64,000 nucleotides of DNA from Yamagishiella unicocca (GCA_003116995.1 BDSL01000054.1:600237-664236), one strand, 5' to 3'; positions 1 to 13,412 are shown, counted from the stretch's first letter. Made by a program: numbers and translations. Notes: generated by a model from the letters alone, not told the origin.

Positions 1-2244
1 GCCGCATGCTGCTGTTGTTGTTGCTGCTGCAGAGCAACCATGCTTTGCTGCATCGACGCAGCCAACGCCTGCTGCGCCTGCTGCTGCTGCTGCAGCGTCG
101 GCTGCATGCCCCCCGGGAGTGCCGACATCCCGGAAGGCATGCCAGGCAGTTGCCCGGCTCCCGGAACGCCGCCCGGCTGCGCAAGTTGGCCCTGCTGCTG
201 CATGCCCTGCTGCAACCCGGGCTGCTGCATCTGCTGCTGCATCTGTTGCTGCATCCCCTGCATCTGCCCCTGCATCCCCTGTTGCTGCCCGGGGGCCATC
301 TGCCCGGCGAGCGCTCCTGGCTGCCCCGGCATGGCGCCCGGCTGCATGGCGAGGGAGGGGGACGGCAGAGCGCCGGGCATCATCGGCGGACGTGCGCCGC
401 CGGTGGCCGCTGCCGCCGCCGCCGCGGCGCCGGCCGCCTGCATCTGCTGCTGCATCTTCTGCTGGAGGACCTGGCAGAACAGTTTCAGGGCGGGAGGGCG
501 GCGGGGTTGCAGAGCGCGTCAGACCGCGGGGGAGGAAGGGTGCTGGAAGACGACATGGGGCGGGCTCCCAGAAGAGCGCGCTTGCTAGCATCGTATGATG
601 TGCGGAGTGATGAACCCGCCATGGGCAGCCTCTACCGCTACACAGCCCGCAAGACGCAACCGTCGACCCACACGCTCATCGCACCGCACCCTTAAACAAG
701 GCAGATGCGCCGAACTGCAACCCAACCGACACACGAATCCAAGCCTCCAAGACCCCGAGACGCGCGCAAGTGCGTGTGTCAACCGAAGTGACGAACGCCG
801 CCGGGCAATGCCAGCCCCCGAACCCCCCACCAGCCACCCACCTGCAGGCTGGCCGCGCTTTGCAGGCTGTTCGGCATCACGCCCGGCTGCAGCCCCGCCT
901 TCTGCATCTGCGCCGCGATGGCCGTATTCATGGCCGCGGAGCCCGGCATGGCGCCCAGAATGCCGGGCAGCCGCCCCGCCGCGAACGCCGCCTGAGCCGC
1001 CTGCACCTGCAGCTGAGTGGGGTGCGCCGGCGGCCGCTGCATCGCTGCTGCCGCCGCCCCTGCCGCCGCGCTGGCGGCGTTGTTTTGCGCCGCCGTCCCC
1101 GGCGCAGCCCCCGGCCCGCCCAATGGATTGGGAGTCGGCGGCTTGTTCATCTGCGCAGCGACGGCCGCCGCGGCCGGGTTGTTCATCCCGGGCTGTTGCG
1201 GCTGGGGAGCCAGCAAGCCTGGTTGGAGCTGCGGCTGCTGCCCACCAGGCTGCATGGCTTGTTGGACCCCTAGGACCGCACCGGCTTGCATAGCTTGCTG
1301 CCCTGGTTGGAGCTGGCCCTGCTGTGGTTGCCCCTGCTGCTGGCCTGCCGCCGCGGCGGCCACGGCCTGCTGCTGCTGCTGTTGTTGCTGCTGTGCTACT
1401 TGCTGCAACTGCGCTGCGTTGGCCGCGTGCTGCTGCTGCATGGCTTGCTGCGCCGCCGCCACCGCCGCCAGCTGCTGAGGTGTTGCCTGCTGGCCGCCGA
1501 CCGCACCGGCGGCGCCCTGGACCATCCCGTGCTGCTGCTGCGCCGCCTGTTGCTGCTGCTGCATCATCTTCTGCTTCATCATCTGTGACTGCATCAGCGC
1601 CTGCTGGTTCGCGAGCATGGTGGAGGGGTTTGGTGCACGTATCTGCTGCATCCCGGGCAACGAAGGCATCGATTGGAGGGGGGGTGTAGGCACACGGCCC
1701 TGTTGCATCGCGGCCGCAGCCATTTGCGCGGCGTTGGCTTGCGCCTGCTGCCCCGGCGGCGCCCCAGGAGCCATACTGAGCGGTTGCTGGCCCGCCTGTT
1801 GCTGCTGCCCCTGTACGGCCGCCGCCGCTGCAGCCTGCTGTTGCTGCTGCTGGTGTTGCTGCTGCAGCGCCTGTTGGTGTTGCAGCATCGCATTCTGCAT
1901 TCGGACGTTCTGGTGGGCCATGGCTGCAGCAGCGGCCTGAGCGGCGGCGGCATTCTGCGCCATGGCCACCCCCGGCTGCTGCTGCATGGCGGCAAGCTGC
2001 GAGGGGTGCATGGGTCCAGGGTGCATGACGCCTGGCTGCATCTGCTGCTGCTGCCCTGGCATTCCCGGCTGCTGCTGCATCTGCTGCTGCATGCCCGGCA
2101 TGCCGGGCTGTTGTTGCCCCATCCCGGGTGGCATACCTCCGGGCATGCCCGGCATCCCCGGCTGCTGCTGCATCCCTGCCGCCGCTGCCGCTTGCGACGC
2201 ATCCGGCATCCCGGGTTGTTGCTGCTGTTGTTGTTGTTGTTGCT

Positions 2245-2279
<35 letters not shown>

Positions 2280-2324
2280 TGTTGCTGTTGTTGTTGCTGT
2301 TGTTGTTGCTGTTGTTGCTGCTGT

Positions 2325-2371
<47 letters not shown>

Positions 2372-5300
2372 CTGCTGTTGTTGCTGTTGTTGTTGCTGCT
2401 GTTGTTGCTGCTGTTGTTGCTGTTGTTGTTGTTGTTGTTGCTGTTGCTGTGGCATCCCCGGGGCAGCAGACGACTGGGCCTGCATATGGGGCGGCTGCGG
2501 CTGCCCCATGGCGGCCGCCTGAGGGGCTGCAGCGCCCTGCATAGCAGCCGCGGCGCCGGGGTCTCCCATGTTGAGAGTGAGGCCCAGCTCAAGCGGATTG
2601 AGGATGCGACCTCCGTTGGCCTGCAGGCGGAGAGGGCGCGGCAGTGCGGGTCACGCGGTGGCGAGCCGAAAGGGGCGGTGACGGCAGTCATTACTGGCAT
2701 ACGAGGGCCGGCGTGTTGGGTACGCTGAAGGACGGGAATAAGAATAACCGGCCTGACAGCCTCGTCAGCCCCGGCGCCGTGTCCAATCGCGTCACACACG
2801 CGAGACCCGCAATAGCGCTGCCGCAGGGTATCTACACCGGCGAGCGATCGCACGTTTGGGCCCGCCAGGCACCCGCGCTCGGGCTTTGCCCCTCCTGGCA
2901 AAAGGTCTGCGCTTCCCCCCAGGGAATGAGCGGCTAGCAGCCCCCGCCAACCATCCAACCTGCAGCACGTTGTTGGACACGACGTAGTGGCTGGCATGCT
3001 GCTCGTGCCGCATCTTGTACATCTCGCGCTGCTGCTGCCGCTCCGCGTGGCGCTTGGAGCGGTGGCGGACGTGCAGCGCCGCAACCGCCTCCTGGTGCCG
3101 CCGCAACGTGGCTTCCGATACCGGCAGGACCTGGTACAGCACCTCCTTGGCCTGAGGGACGGACCCAGGCGCCATGTCAGGCAAGAGGCGACGCGCCGGG
3201 GAGTGGCGAGGAGACCCGGTTACACGACATAGGGGACGGACGCGCAAGGGAGATGGGTGGTACGGCACGCCGCTAAGATGTACGGTTGCTGCGATACGGT
3301 CAGCCATTTGGGGAAATCGGGATGTCGGTGTGAAGGGGGGGAATTGCGGGCGCCGGGGATGGCGTCAGCGCGGCGGCGGTAAGGGGCGGAGGGAATGCCG
3401 GCGGGTGGTGCCGATGGGAGGGGATGTCGGGGCAGGGCGCGTGGATGCATGCAGTCCTTCGCGCGGTAACCCGTGCACCGTGAGGGGGGCGGGTGGCTGA
3501 CTCCCCTGTAGTGAGGAGTCAGCCACTCTTTGCCCCTCGCCAGCACCCACCATCACGATTATAAAAAACGCGACCCCGAAACACCGACTCTAAGTCCATC
3601 CAGCACCGCCCTGCCCCCTCCCCCAACCCTCCCGGGTCGAGCACCCGCCCCACCTGCTGCTTGGGCATGATGGCGAGCGACAGCGCGCTGTGCTGCGCCT
3701 CCGGCACCCCGTCCTCGCCGTTCTCCTGCTGCCAGGCCTTCACCAGCATCGCGTACCGGTACTTGCACAGGTCAGGCCGCCGGTACACCCCCTGCGACGT
3801 GACACCGCATCGGACGACTCAGCAGCCCGACCGTGGAGCGGGCCGATTGGACCAGTTCCCGACCGCCCGCTGCAGGCCGCGGCTACAGCTCTGACGAGCT
3901 ACGTGTTTACACACGCCGTGTTTTGAGGTTTCAGGCCTGACTAGCTAGCTAGGCGTCCGCAAACGCAGCGCTTCGTTCGCAGCTGCTCACACCTAAAAGG
4001 CGCCAAGGATGCGGATGCCGTCTTCCATCATATCCAAGCTGTGCCAGCCAGCCACCTCCCACCTAGCCTGTAAGCAGCAAGCAAAACCCAGCTCGCTCAG
4101 CCGCACTCTACCTGCATGCTGTTTGCGGAGCGCATGACGTCGGCCACCAGCAGCCAGTTCTGAGTGAACTCGGTGACAATGGCGGCAAGCACCTGGCCAC
4201 GAAGGAGGGGGCGAGAGGCAGGATCAGCGCCAACTGGAGGGAGCGACCATCCGACGTTGGTTGCTTCATCACATCACAATGCGGGCACGCGGCGCCAGCG
4301 GCTCCAGCGCATCCGCCGGGAGGCCTACACGTCTTGGACGGCGTGCGGCCTCGACATCCCACCGCCACCGCCACCACACCCCATGACGCCAAGGTTTTTT
4401 GTTTTTACCGCATCCCACCAACTGCGCGCACCTGGTCGTCGGTCCCCGACCAAGCCAGCCCGCGGAGTCCCCCGTCCGGGATACTCGCTGTGCCGCGCAG
4501 CAGCGGGTGCTTGAGGCCGCCAGCGGCGCCACCCTTGGGCAACCCAGCGTGCCCGCCGGGGCCCTCGCGACCAGCTCCGTAACCAAGGGCGGAGTGAACG
4601 CCACCCGGAGGCTTCGCCGGACTCTTGAGCTTCTTGGACTGAGGCCGGAGGGAACAGGCAGCCGGGGTGGGAGCACGGCATGGGGTGGTGATGCGGTGGT
4701 GCGTGCGGCGCCGATGCACGTCCCAACTAGTACGACAGGCACGTGCGGCGCCGAACCAGCCCGATGGTGCGCCTATGAGGCCTCAGTGCCGACGCATCCG
4801 TGACTGGACCCTCACCTTGTCGTCCTTGGTGGCGCCAACGGACGATTTGAGCTTCAGGTTCTGGATCCCGGATTGGGGATGAGGGCAACCAAGCGCAAGG
4901 ACGTCAGAGCGGGGATTGCCCAAATCGGTGGCAGCGTAGCGCCAAAAACAGCGGATATTCGTTGCAATACACGCCAGGGTGCCAACCGTAAGAAAAGCAA
5001 ACAGGGCGCCCTAAGTAACCCTGCCAAGCCCCCTCCTTACCAACCCGCTCCTCCTTACCACTCTTGTGACGCCCGCAACCCTTGCCACGTGCGAACATGC
5101 ATGATAATTACCACCCACAATGAACACTTTTAGAGGGTGAACCATACCACTCCAGGGTCTAGGCACCCTGGTGCCTAGACCCATTACAGACCCACATTCA
5201 CGCATCGCCGCTGTCGCCTCACCTTGGTTGCCTGCCCCGCTACGATGTTATCCTCCTCCTCAAGATCCCGCGGCTTGCGCTTCCGCTTGCCCGGGTGGCC

Positions 5301-8300
5301 GTCGTCGTCAGCGGCCGCAGAGGCGGTCCGGTGCGCCGCGATAGCTTCAGGGGGTGGGGGGCAGCGAGCGAGAGGTGGCGCAGGGTGCGTGGCTAATGGT
5401 GGATGAAGGGTGATGGGGGGGTGCATCATGGCCGCTGGCGGTACGGGCTGACGTGCGTGTGGCGGCTGGGACCGGTTACGGAGCAAGCCGGTTGTTGCTC
5501 CGCCAGTTACCGGAAAGGCATCACCGGCATTCGCACGGGCTAGATACACAAGACCAATCAATCAGACCAACCAACCAGCCCGCCAGCGCTTAGCAGCAGC
5601 CATCGAAAGGCGTCCAGCGCTCGTCCAACTCCCGGACATTTCATGCATGTGCGTCGAGTGGCTGCGCCGGCGTGCAAGCAGGCGCGTGTAACGGACTGGG
5701 CCGGGGCCTTATGGTGCTGCGGCGCATCGCCGTCGCTCACCCGCAGCCCCAACGCGACGCGCCGCACCCCCGCCCGGTGCTGCGCCCGCTCGGACGTGGT
5801 GCTGCGGTGCGGGGCTGGCTTCGCCCAACGAGTCCGTGTCGTCCGCCCCCGGAGGCAGCAGCAGCGACCGCGGCCGCATCCCAGTGGCCTTTTTGAGGCT
5901 GGGCAGCTTGCGGCCGATGGGCAGATCCTCGCCGTCTGCGCTGCCGGCAGACAGCTGCGGGAGCAGGGAAGGGGCGGCACAGGGCGGGTTGATGAAGCGC
6001 AGGGGGCTTTGACGCCGCCTTTTCTGGGCCAGTGCAGGTGCGGTAAGCCTCGAGCTGCGCCGCACTGCGCGACGTGGGCACGTGTCTGGGAACCAGTCTC
6101 CGCAGGACTCCCAAATCCCCTGTGCTAGTAGCCCCTACGGACCCCTAGTAGCCCCTACGGACCCCTAGTAGCCCCTACGGACCCCTAGTAGCCCCTACGG
6201 ACCCCTAGTAGCCCTTGCGAACGTAGCTTCGTACAACCAACCCACCGCGTTTGCCGAACGCGCGTACTGCGCCGCCTCGAAGGCCGCCTCGTAGTCCGCC
6301 ATCAGCTCGGCATGGGCCGTCAGCCGCGCCACATCCTCTTCCTGCAGGCGATGAGGACGGCAGTGAGCGGCGGGGTGGAGGTTCCTAGGCGCCCCAGCGT
6401 CTCGGGCGGCAAGGGTCTTGACCGAAATGGGTGTCAATCGACAAGCATTTCCTCGCAAGACAACGACACATGCACGTCAGCGCGCCGCTCCCGCCCGCAG
6501 CGCTGCACGCCCGCAGTCGTGTAGCTAAGACAGGCCTGCCGCACTAGCTCACAATCCCTGGGCCCATACCGTGCGGTGCAGGCAACGCCAACCGACACCG
6601 AGACCCGAAGCTATGGTCCCGGGTCCGCATCTTTGCCACATGACATGGCACGTCGACATGGAATAATGGCATTGCTTTCGAACCCAGCACGCCAGAACCC
6701 CGAATTGTTCCACCCCTGCCGGTCCGCGTAGCCCCGCCCTACCTCCAGCTGTTGCACCATCGCCTCCATGAGCTCCTCCGCACTGACCACCACCTCATAC
6801 GTGAGGTGGTCCGCCAGCGGCAGCCCGGGCAGCTCCGCCTCGCGGTCGGGCGTGGACGGCGCGGTGGGGTCTGCTGAGGCGCAAGCAAACCAGGCCCAAC
6901 ACAACACGCGAAAAGCACACGTCAGGAGAAGCGGGGCCGGCAGGGCATGTCAGCGCCAACCCCAGGCGCCGTATGGTGGTTCCGAGTGCTGGGTGCAGTG
7001 TCGTCCACCGGCTGACGCACCTCCCCCTGTGTGGGCGACTTGGCTACTTCGTGCCAGCCTGGAGGCTGTCGTGAAACGGGAGAACACGTGATCGACCCAA
7101 CCTGCAACGCGCGGTGCGTTCCATCCAAGTCACTACAACGCACCCGAATCAGGACCGCCGTTCGCCAGCACTTTGCTCCGCCCATCCATGTCCGGCAGCC
7201 CTCCCTTGACGCGCCCCAGCTCCTCGGGCGCGCACTCCAAGGTGACCTTGGTCTGCACAGGCTGTGCGCCGATCCCCAGGCCCGATGCGCAGCGGTGGCG
7301 TCAGTTTGTAATTTGTGTGGGTTTGGCGGTTTAGCGCGCGGATGAGTTATGGGGATGAGGAAAGCGGAAGGTGGACGGTTTGGCCCTGGCTGCGCCGGGA
7401 GCATCGCGGCTTTGGTGCCCTTTCGGTCATTCCATCGTGTCCCAGGGGCAACGTGCCTCCAGTGCCTTCGTGCGCGTGGCTGGCTTCCTTCCGCAAACCT
7501 CAATCAAGCCCAGGGTTAGGCTTAAGCACCCGCCGCTTGGCACGCCTAACCAGGTAGTGCATAGGAACGCGGGCTGGGTGCCTAGGCAAATTTGATGATG
7601 CCGTGCTAGGATGTCCGCACCTTGAGCTTTGACCGGTCGAACTTGGCCGCATCATGGGCGATTCGCACACTGACGGCCTGCTTCCAGAGCCGTTCCTACA
7701 GTAGGTGGAGTCCGTGTTTGGAGGGTCAGAAACTGGGTCATGGCACTCGGCTTGCACCGCCCGGTTCGTGTGCGATGAGGGAGGTACCGGGGGGATGCGC
7801 AGCCGGACGCTTGCGAATAAAAACCCACTTCAACGGTTAGTACCTCCAGTGCCAATCGAGCAGATTGCATCAGATGGCGACCATGCACGCTTTGGGGAAA
7901 CCCAAGGGCCCTGGTTTAGCCGCTGGCTGCCCATCACGCGAATTGAGCACCAGAAATGACCGGCGGGCCGCCTTGGGATCAAGGGCCGGTTTGCCAGGAC
8001 GCCTTCAACGTCCAATAATACCGCAGGCCGCCAACAACAATTAGACCGCGGCGTATTAGGTAATACCGAGCGAAGCAAGGCGCTTTGCCCCTGCGCCCCA
8101 ACGCCAACCGGTTGTCAACGTACCAACCGCCCGCGGACCCGACAAGACGCCCCAAGGCCAAAGGCACGATGTCAAAAGCCCCCCTTCAACGCCTCACACC
8201 TGCATGAAGTCCCCCGCCAGCCACTGCCCCTCACGCAGCACGTAGTCCCAGTGGGTCGCTTGCCGCTTTGGCTCCTCGCAAGGAAAGTTGAAGGCTGCCG

Positions 8301-8508
8301 CAAGGGATTTCCATTGTGCCTATGGACAGAGAATAAGTGTTTAGCGCAAAGGACGCCCGCATGCAAACATGCACGCAAGTGCACGCGCAGCTGTCGGGCA
8401 TGGGCAGGACGCGCAGACCCAAGCTGTCTTTGAAAGCCACACCTTGAGCACGGCAGCCTTCTCCAGCAACGCATCCTCTTTTTGTTTCTGGTCAACGGTC
8501 GTTGACAT
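1..8508 (-). CDS. EAF1: EAF1-like NuA4 histone acetyltransferase scaffold (HSA + SANT, Gln-rich tail), 3' end outside window
   Basis: Platform subunit of the nuclear NuA4 histone H4/H2A acetyltransferase complex. Exons 5' to 3': 8508-8443, 8319-8200, 7695-7621, 7252-7144, 6870-6743, 6341-6246, 5954-5741, 5344-5223 (acceptor could be 5395), 4860-4816, 4638-4432, 4192-4112, 3791-3654, 3151-2960, 2620-842, 470-<1. All junctions are GT-AG and phase-compatible, giving about 1,280 residues in the window. The first three exons form an HSA helix (THWDYVLREGQWLAGDF, then QERLWKQAVSVRIAHD) close to plant EAF1. Exons 11-12 form a SANT domain (QNWLLVADVMRSANSMQ, then VYRRPDLCKYRYAMLVKAW). A basic KRKRKPR stretch in exon 8 is a likely nuclear signal. 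The last two exons are almost entirely Gln, Met, Pro, Gly and Ala, as in EAF1/p400 tails. The ATG at 8508 is the first good start, but the frame stays open upstream to about 8550 after a possible acceptor, so further 5' exons are possible. HSA plus SANT without a helicase argues against SWR1/p400 and BRM. Confidence 0.9.
2216..2449 (-). repeat. Uninterrupted 78-codon glutamine tract in EAF1
   Basis: Every codon on the minus strand between these positions is CAA or CAG, giving 78 consecutive Gln inside exon 14 of the EAF1-like gene. The codons are mixed rather than pure CAG. Further Gln-rich blocks lie on both sides (842-2100 and 1-470). Confidence 0.97.
5155..5182. repeat. Perfect 13-bp inverted repeat, 2-nt centre
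   Basis: GGGTCTAGGCACC, then CT, then GGTGCCTAGACCC. It lies in the EAF1 intron between exons 5344-5223 and 4860-4816 and could extrude as a hairpin. No function is apparent. Confidence 0.9.
6126..6215. repeat. 20-nt tandem array, about 4.5 copies
   Basis: Unit AGTAGCCCCTACGGACCCCT, repeated exactly inside the EAF1 intron between exons 6341-6246 and 5954-5741. The last copy is partial. Confidence 0.95.
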
Positions 8509-10375
8509 GGCGACGTCGTCGGTTAGGTCAGCTGAAGCTGGTGGGGCGGCGAGTCACGCCATGCGACCACGGCAGCCGCCCCAAGCTCCAGCACCCGACG
8601 CTAGAAATTTAACTTTAGGTATTAAAGCAACAGTTCCGGGAAAAGGTTCCGCGGAATACAAAATTCTCGGTGGGCAACCGGGACTGAGCGTATCCTACGC
8701 TATCATGCGCTGACTGCTAGTCGTATAGCCTGTTACAGATGTTCCCTATTGCTATGAAGTCAGGTCAGCGGAGTTTGGGGTCTGACTATGCCTGACCATC
8801 AAAAGATGCAAAGTTTTTAGGAAAGCAAGCTTCGGCCCGGGCCAGGCCATAAAGTGATAGGTTGGCGCCCCTGTTCGTCACTCAGGCCATGCGGTTCACA
8901 GAGCAGAGTGCTTGCGTCGCTTTCCCGAGTTAATTGTACGGATGCCCGCCAAATTGGGCACCCTCCTCTCAGCGCGTACATGGGGAATCATGCCTGGTCC
9001 TAATCATGTATGAGCCTGCATATATCATTCAATAACAGAGGGGCCAATGGGTATTGTCCTCCCTACAGGGCTAGCCCTCCGCCCCTCCCCGTCCCCGTTC
9101 CCGTGTCGTTCCGTCCTTGCCCTAAACTCATGCCCAGGCTTGCCCCTGCCGCATGTCCTGCCCTGACCAGGTAGCAGCTTGCGTATTTCCGCGGCTTTCA
9201 CCTCCCATGCGTTATAGCCTATACATCTAGCCCTGTTAGGCCCTGTTAGGCCCTATCCTACCATATTGATGCATGCGCGTGGATGCACCTTGCGCCATGT
9301 GCCCAACTGTCCGTAGGTTCCGAGTGACGACGGATGCCTGGCCTAGGTTGAGGAGCATCTGGTAAGGGGTCACAGAGTCACCCCGTTTGGGAAACCCGCA
9401 GCAAGGCGTGACCTAGCTTGGGAAGCAGGCCCCCAGTAGCATCCATCTCTTGCGGGCCCAGTTTCGGGTTTTCTGTCGAACGCTGGCAGAAAGTCGCGCC
9501 CGACTTCGTATCTGGTAAGTCCTGGTGAACGCCGGGTGCCACGCGTTGTGGCATGTGCCGTGCGTCCTTACCATGTCAGTTTTTTCCTATTTCCTGGCAG
9601 GGTTGGGAGGAAACCCGAAGGTCGGCAATTGGGGCGCTTGGCGGCGTGCAGCTGGCATACTTTTAGTTCCTTACAGCGGTCAGTCATGACAGGAACATGT
9701 CAGCGCCGCCGCGGGCCCCAACCAATTAAGCCTCTTGCAATAGGGGAGGGGACTGAGGAGGCTCACGCCAAGTTGGAAATGCCGGGTCCGAGCGGGATGG
9801 ATAGGTGACCTTGAACGAGGTTGTCGTGGCCACGAACTGCAATGCTGCGTCAGTAGTGCACGAACATGGTGCAGTGGCTCCAACGGCCTTGGGATGACGC
9901 GGGTTGGGGTTGTGGCTTCACCGCTACTGCTCCTGCCACTGCCTTAAGGCGATGCGCACGCGCGCGCGTCTCAGCGAACAGCACCGTCAAACACGGAGTT
10001 GTGGAAGCCGGGGGCGAATGCGCTGAATGGTGGGCGCAGGCGGCTGCAACGGTTGTCTGGGGATGGAAGAGCCGGCAGTACCTCCGGTTTCATCCAAGAG
10101 CTCGCCTCCACGGCCGGCGGGGCGCTGGTGGCTGAGCAAGCTGCGAGGACAAGAGGCGGGAGGACGCGGTACTCGACAATCTGAGCGTGAAGCAAAGAGC
10201 GGTTGAAGGGCGCGCCACAGGGGCTGCTGCATGAGGGTGGTAATGACGGGGCTGTTGGCAACCTTCGGCAAAGGCAAAGTGGCCCTTTCTTCCCGCACAC
10301 AACAATACTGTGTTAGTAGCCAGTGTAAGTGTAGCACAGCGTCCACCCTGGCACCTTCCGGATAGGGAACCCTCC

Positions 10376-10537
10376 GCTAGACGTGTTGGGAGCAGCGGGC
10401 TAGACGTGTTGGGAGCAGCGGGCTAGACGTGTTGGGAGCAGCGGGCTAGACGTGTTGGGAGCAGCGGGCTAGACGTGTTGGGAGCAGCGGGCTAGACGTG
10501 TTGGGAGCAGCGGGCTAGACGTGTTGGGAGCAGCGGG
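10376..10537. repeat. 23-nt tandem array, 7 copies
   Basis: Unit GCTAGACGTGTTGGGAGCAG followed by CGG. Seven near-perfect copies; the core ACGTGTTGGG recurs exactly every 23 nt from 10,381 to 10,519. Confidence 0.95.
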
Positions 10538-12299
10538 CCCACCCAGGCCCACCATCGGGTATGACAGGGTACGACGAGGGAGACGCGCTCCCTTGCAGCG
10601 GAACCTAGCGGAACGGCAGGCGGGTAGCGTAAACGCCTCGAACCAAAGCCCTAAGCTCGTTCGTTTTCGTGCTCATGGCACCCGGCATGAACGCCCCCCT
10701 GCCAAACGGCCCCCGGAACCAATTTGGGGGCAGTTCTGTGAGATCTCTAGTAGGCGCGCAGGATATTGGCATTTGACCGTTTCCAAGACCAGTCCAGAAC
10801 GGACTACCGAAGGCTTTCGATAAGGCATCACGTGACTTGCCTGTAGCAGGCTTGCCGAGCGCCGGATGCTGCTGCGCGGTTCCATGTTCAAAGACGTACG
10901 AAGGCGTACGGCAAACTGGCTAACTGTGTCTTTAGACACAGTTGCGCAGACACAGTGGCGCTGAGGCCAATGGGTAGCCGGACGAGCTTACTGATATGCC
11001 CGCCCTGGATCTTAGACCTAGCCAAACCTAGGAGCTGGGAGCCTCTGGGAGCTACGGTATGCAGAGCACGGCAGAGCATGGCAGAGCTCTGCTGCTTGGT
11101 TTCTGAGTTCTTAGAAACGCTGCATAAGGGCAAAGCTTCGCGATCAAAGTTGTTTTGGCTTAGTTGCGCGTTACCGACTCGAACGAAGCCTCACAAGTAG
11201 ACCCTAGTAGACCAGACCGTATCAACCCCCAACGTATTGGACAGTCGCGGAAGGCACATCGCTGTGAGCCACAACCAATAGACATTATATTATTTCGCGC
11301 GTCGGTTGCTCTTCATACGCCGTCTCGTCGCTGCCCTTAGTCACTTGACGACAGGAAAGGGAACCACGATTGAGCAGTAATTCTCGTCAATGATATCACG
11401 AGCCATACGAATGTCGTTATCCTTGGTACCATTAACCGTCGCTTGGGTATGAAGGTATATGGGCAGCACTCAGCCTAACCGTAGCTACAAGTCCCGTTGT
11501 GATCAGCTTGGTGAAACTCCTCCGCTGAAGGAAGGCCTCGTAGCATCGCATATAGATTGCGGCCAGAGATCCCGATTAATACGTGCTGCATCCGCGAACA
11601 GCAGGCGCGAAGTAGCAGGAAGTAGCATTCACCGCCATGTTCGACCCGCCGACACCTGAAAGGCATCTCCCTGCCGACACCTCGGCGATACGTGGATTGC
11701 GCTACAGAGTTACATGCATTGTCGTGTTGCGTGGCCCGCCACAGCGTCCACGTCTCCTCAACCAAGGCACCTGCCGCATTGTAAGTGACGAGAAGCGGTC
11801 ACGAACGCTAAAGGCCATTCGCTCAGACCTGTCGGCTCGCAGAATTCCGTCCGCACGCCCGCGTCCATAAAATGACGGTCGTTGGCCATGCCGTGCGCCT
11901 TCGGCCCGTGGGACCGTCCGCACACGCACGCGCTCGCCTCGTTAATAGAAACTCGCCGCTCCTGGGGCTCCCTCCTCAGCTGCATCGGAGGAGCTGCATT
12001 TATGGCTTGACCGCCGCTTCGGCCGATTCAACGGCAAACACCATCCTTGGGTGCCGACCCGCGCGCGCTCCCTTGTCATCCACTGCGACAACATCGCTGG
12101 AGGCGTCAGCGGCATCCTTAAGAGGTTGGGGGGCCTGGACGGTCCCGGACGTAAACCTTTCCTTCCCGCACGGAAACTGGGCAAAGTCACCAGCACAATG
12201 GGCTCCACACCATGCCTACGGCCTGTCAATTTGGTGTTCTGGTGGTTTGCCTTTGTTTCGGTGCATGTCGGTTTTTGTTTCCTTCGTCTTGTTCTTCAG

Positions 12300-13312
12300 T
12301 GTCAGGCGATGCGCCCGATGGTTCTACCTCTTGGTCTGGAACCCACTGTAACCGTTACAACAACCACAAGGATTCCACGCGATCCTTGTACCCATACATT
12401 CATACAATCTCAGTGTCAGGCGATGTGCCCGATGGTTCTACCTCATGGTCTGTAACCCGTTACAACAACAATCGTTCGAAGGCCGTGCCTGCCTGCCTGG
12501 GAGACAGTAGTAACTGTTAGTGGGCCCCAGACCAGAAGGTAGAGCCATCGGGCGCATCGCCTGACACTGAAAGGGACGCAGGAAGAAGAACAAACTGACC
12601 GACCGAGGTATGGCAAACCACCACAAACCCCGACCAAGGTACCAGAGAACAAGCAGTGGTAATGCCGTGCGGGTGATCGCCGACAACCTTAACGCGTCCA
12701 ACGTTATCAACAAGGGCGCGGCATCGTAAAGGCAGACAACTCGCAGAGAGTGGCGTGCGAACTACACTGGTGCTGTTCCGGGCTCCACATCCGTCCGTCT
12801 CCCAGCGGAGTGGCGCCCGCGAACACAGCAGTAAGGGCATCAAACGGGTTCCCGTGTGTACCGCGCTCTGGTGTCATGCCCCAACGCCGGCTTGCGCTAC
12901 CTCCGAAGCTGGGTTCCAACCTGGGAGTCAGGGTTGAAGTGTACCGTGTTGGGACGCGGAAATAAGGCAACGGCGCACAATCGGCAGCTAGTACGTTAAC
13001 ACAAGCCTGGTTGTACGTAGTAGTGGTCACTACCACTGCAGTGGGCGGCTTTGGGTCAGAAGGTAGAGCCATCTGGCACATTCTCTTACACTGGTTGTGT
13101 TGGCGCCGTGCCTGCTGGATAGGTCGGCGTGGCGCGCGCGATGTCGTACCCCTGATGCCCTGTACGACTGACTACCTTCCGCAGTTCCACTCAGCATTGT
13201 CAAGAGGTGATCGGGTTGATAGCAGAGCAAATAGGAATCCCTTTGTAGTGATACTTGCTACAGTGGGTTCCAGACCGAAAGGCAGAGCCATCGCTCGGAC
13301 ACATCGCCAGGC
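12300..13312. repeat. Dispersed ~45-bp repeat family, five copies in both orientations
   Basis: The core GCGATGCGCCCGATGGTTCT followed by ACCTCTTGGTCTGGAACCC occurs forward at 12,301-12,345 and 12,415-12,459. It occurs inverted at 12,522-12,567, 13,051-13,092 and 13,266-13,312. Similarity between the first and third copies extends beyond the core (a T-rich stretch, then GGTGGTTTGCC), so the core looks like the end of a longer element. A sixth copy is at 18,770. Copies are diverged, hence old. Confidence 0.8.
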
Positions 13313-13335
13313 ATTTTACTGCTTGCATGCGTTAA

Positions 13336-13412
13336 TCCGGACGCCTTCCTCACTAGCTGGGCTTCCCTAGGGAGTCCGGACGCCTTCCTCACTAGCTGGG
13401 CTTCCCTAGGCA
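13336..13412. repeat. 39-nt direct repeat, two copies
   Basis: TCCGGACGCCTTCCTCACTA followed by GCTGGGCTTCCCTAGG is repeated head to tail with a 39-nt period. Confidence 0.9.

Noticed and set aside
2128..2728. Long plus-strand frames of Cys, Leu or Ala/Val repeats
   Set aside because: They are antisense shadows of the glutamine-codon tract in EAF1.
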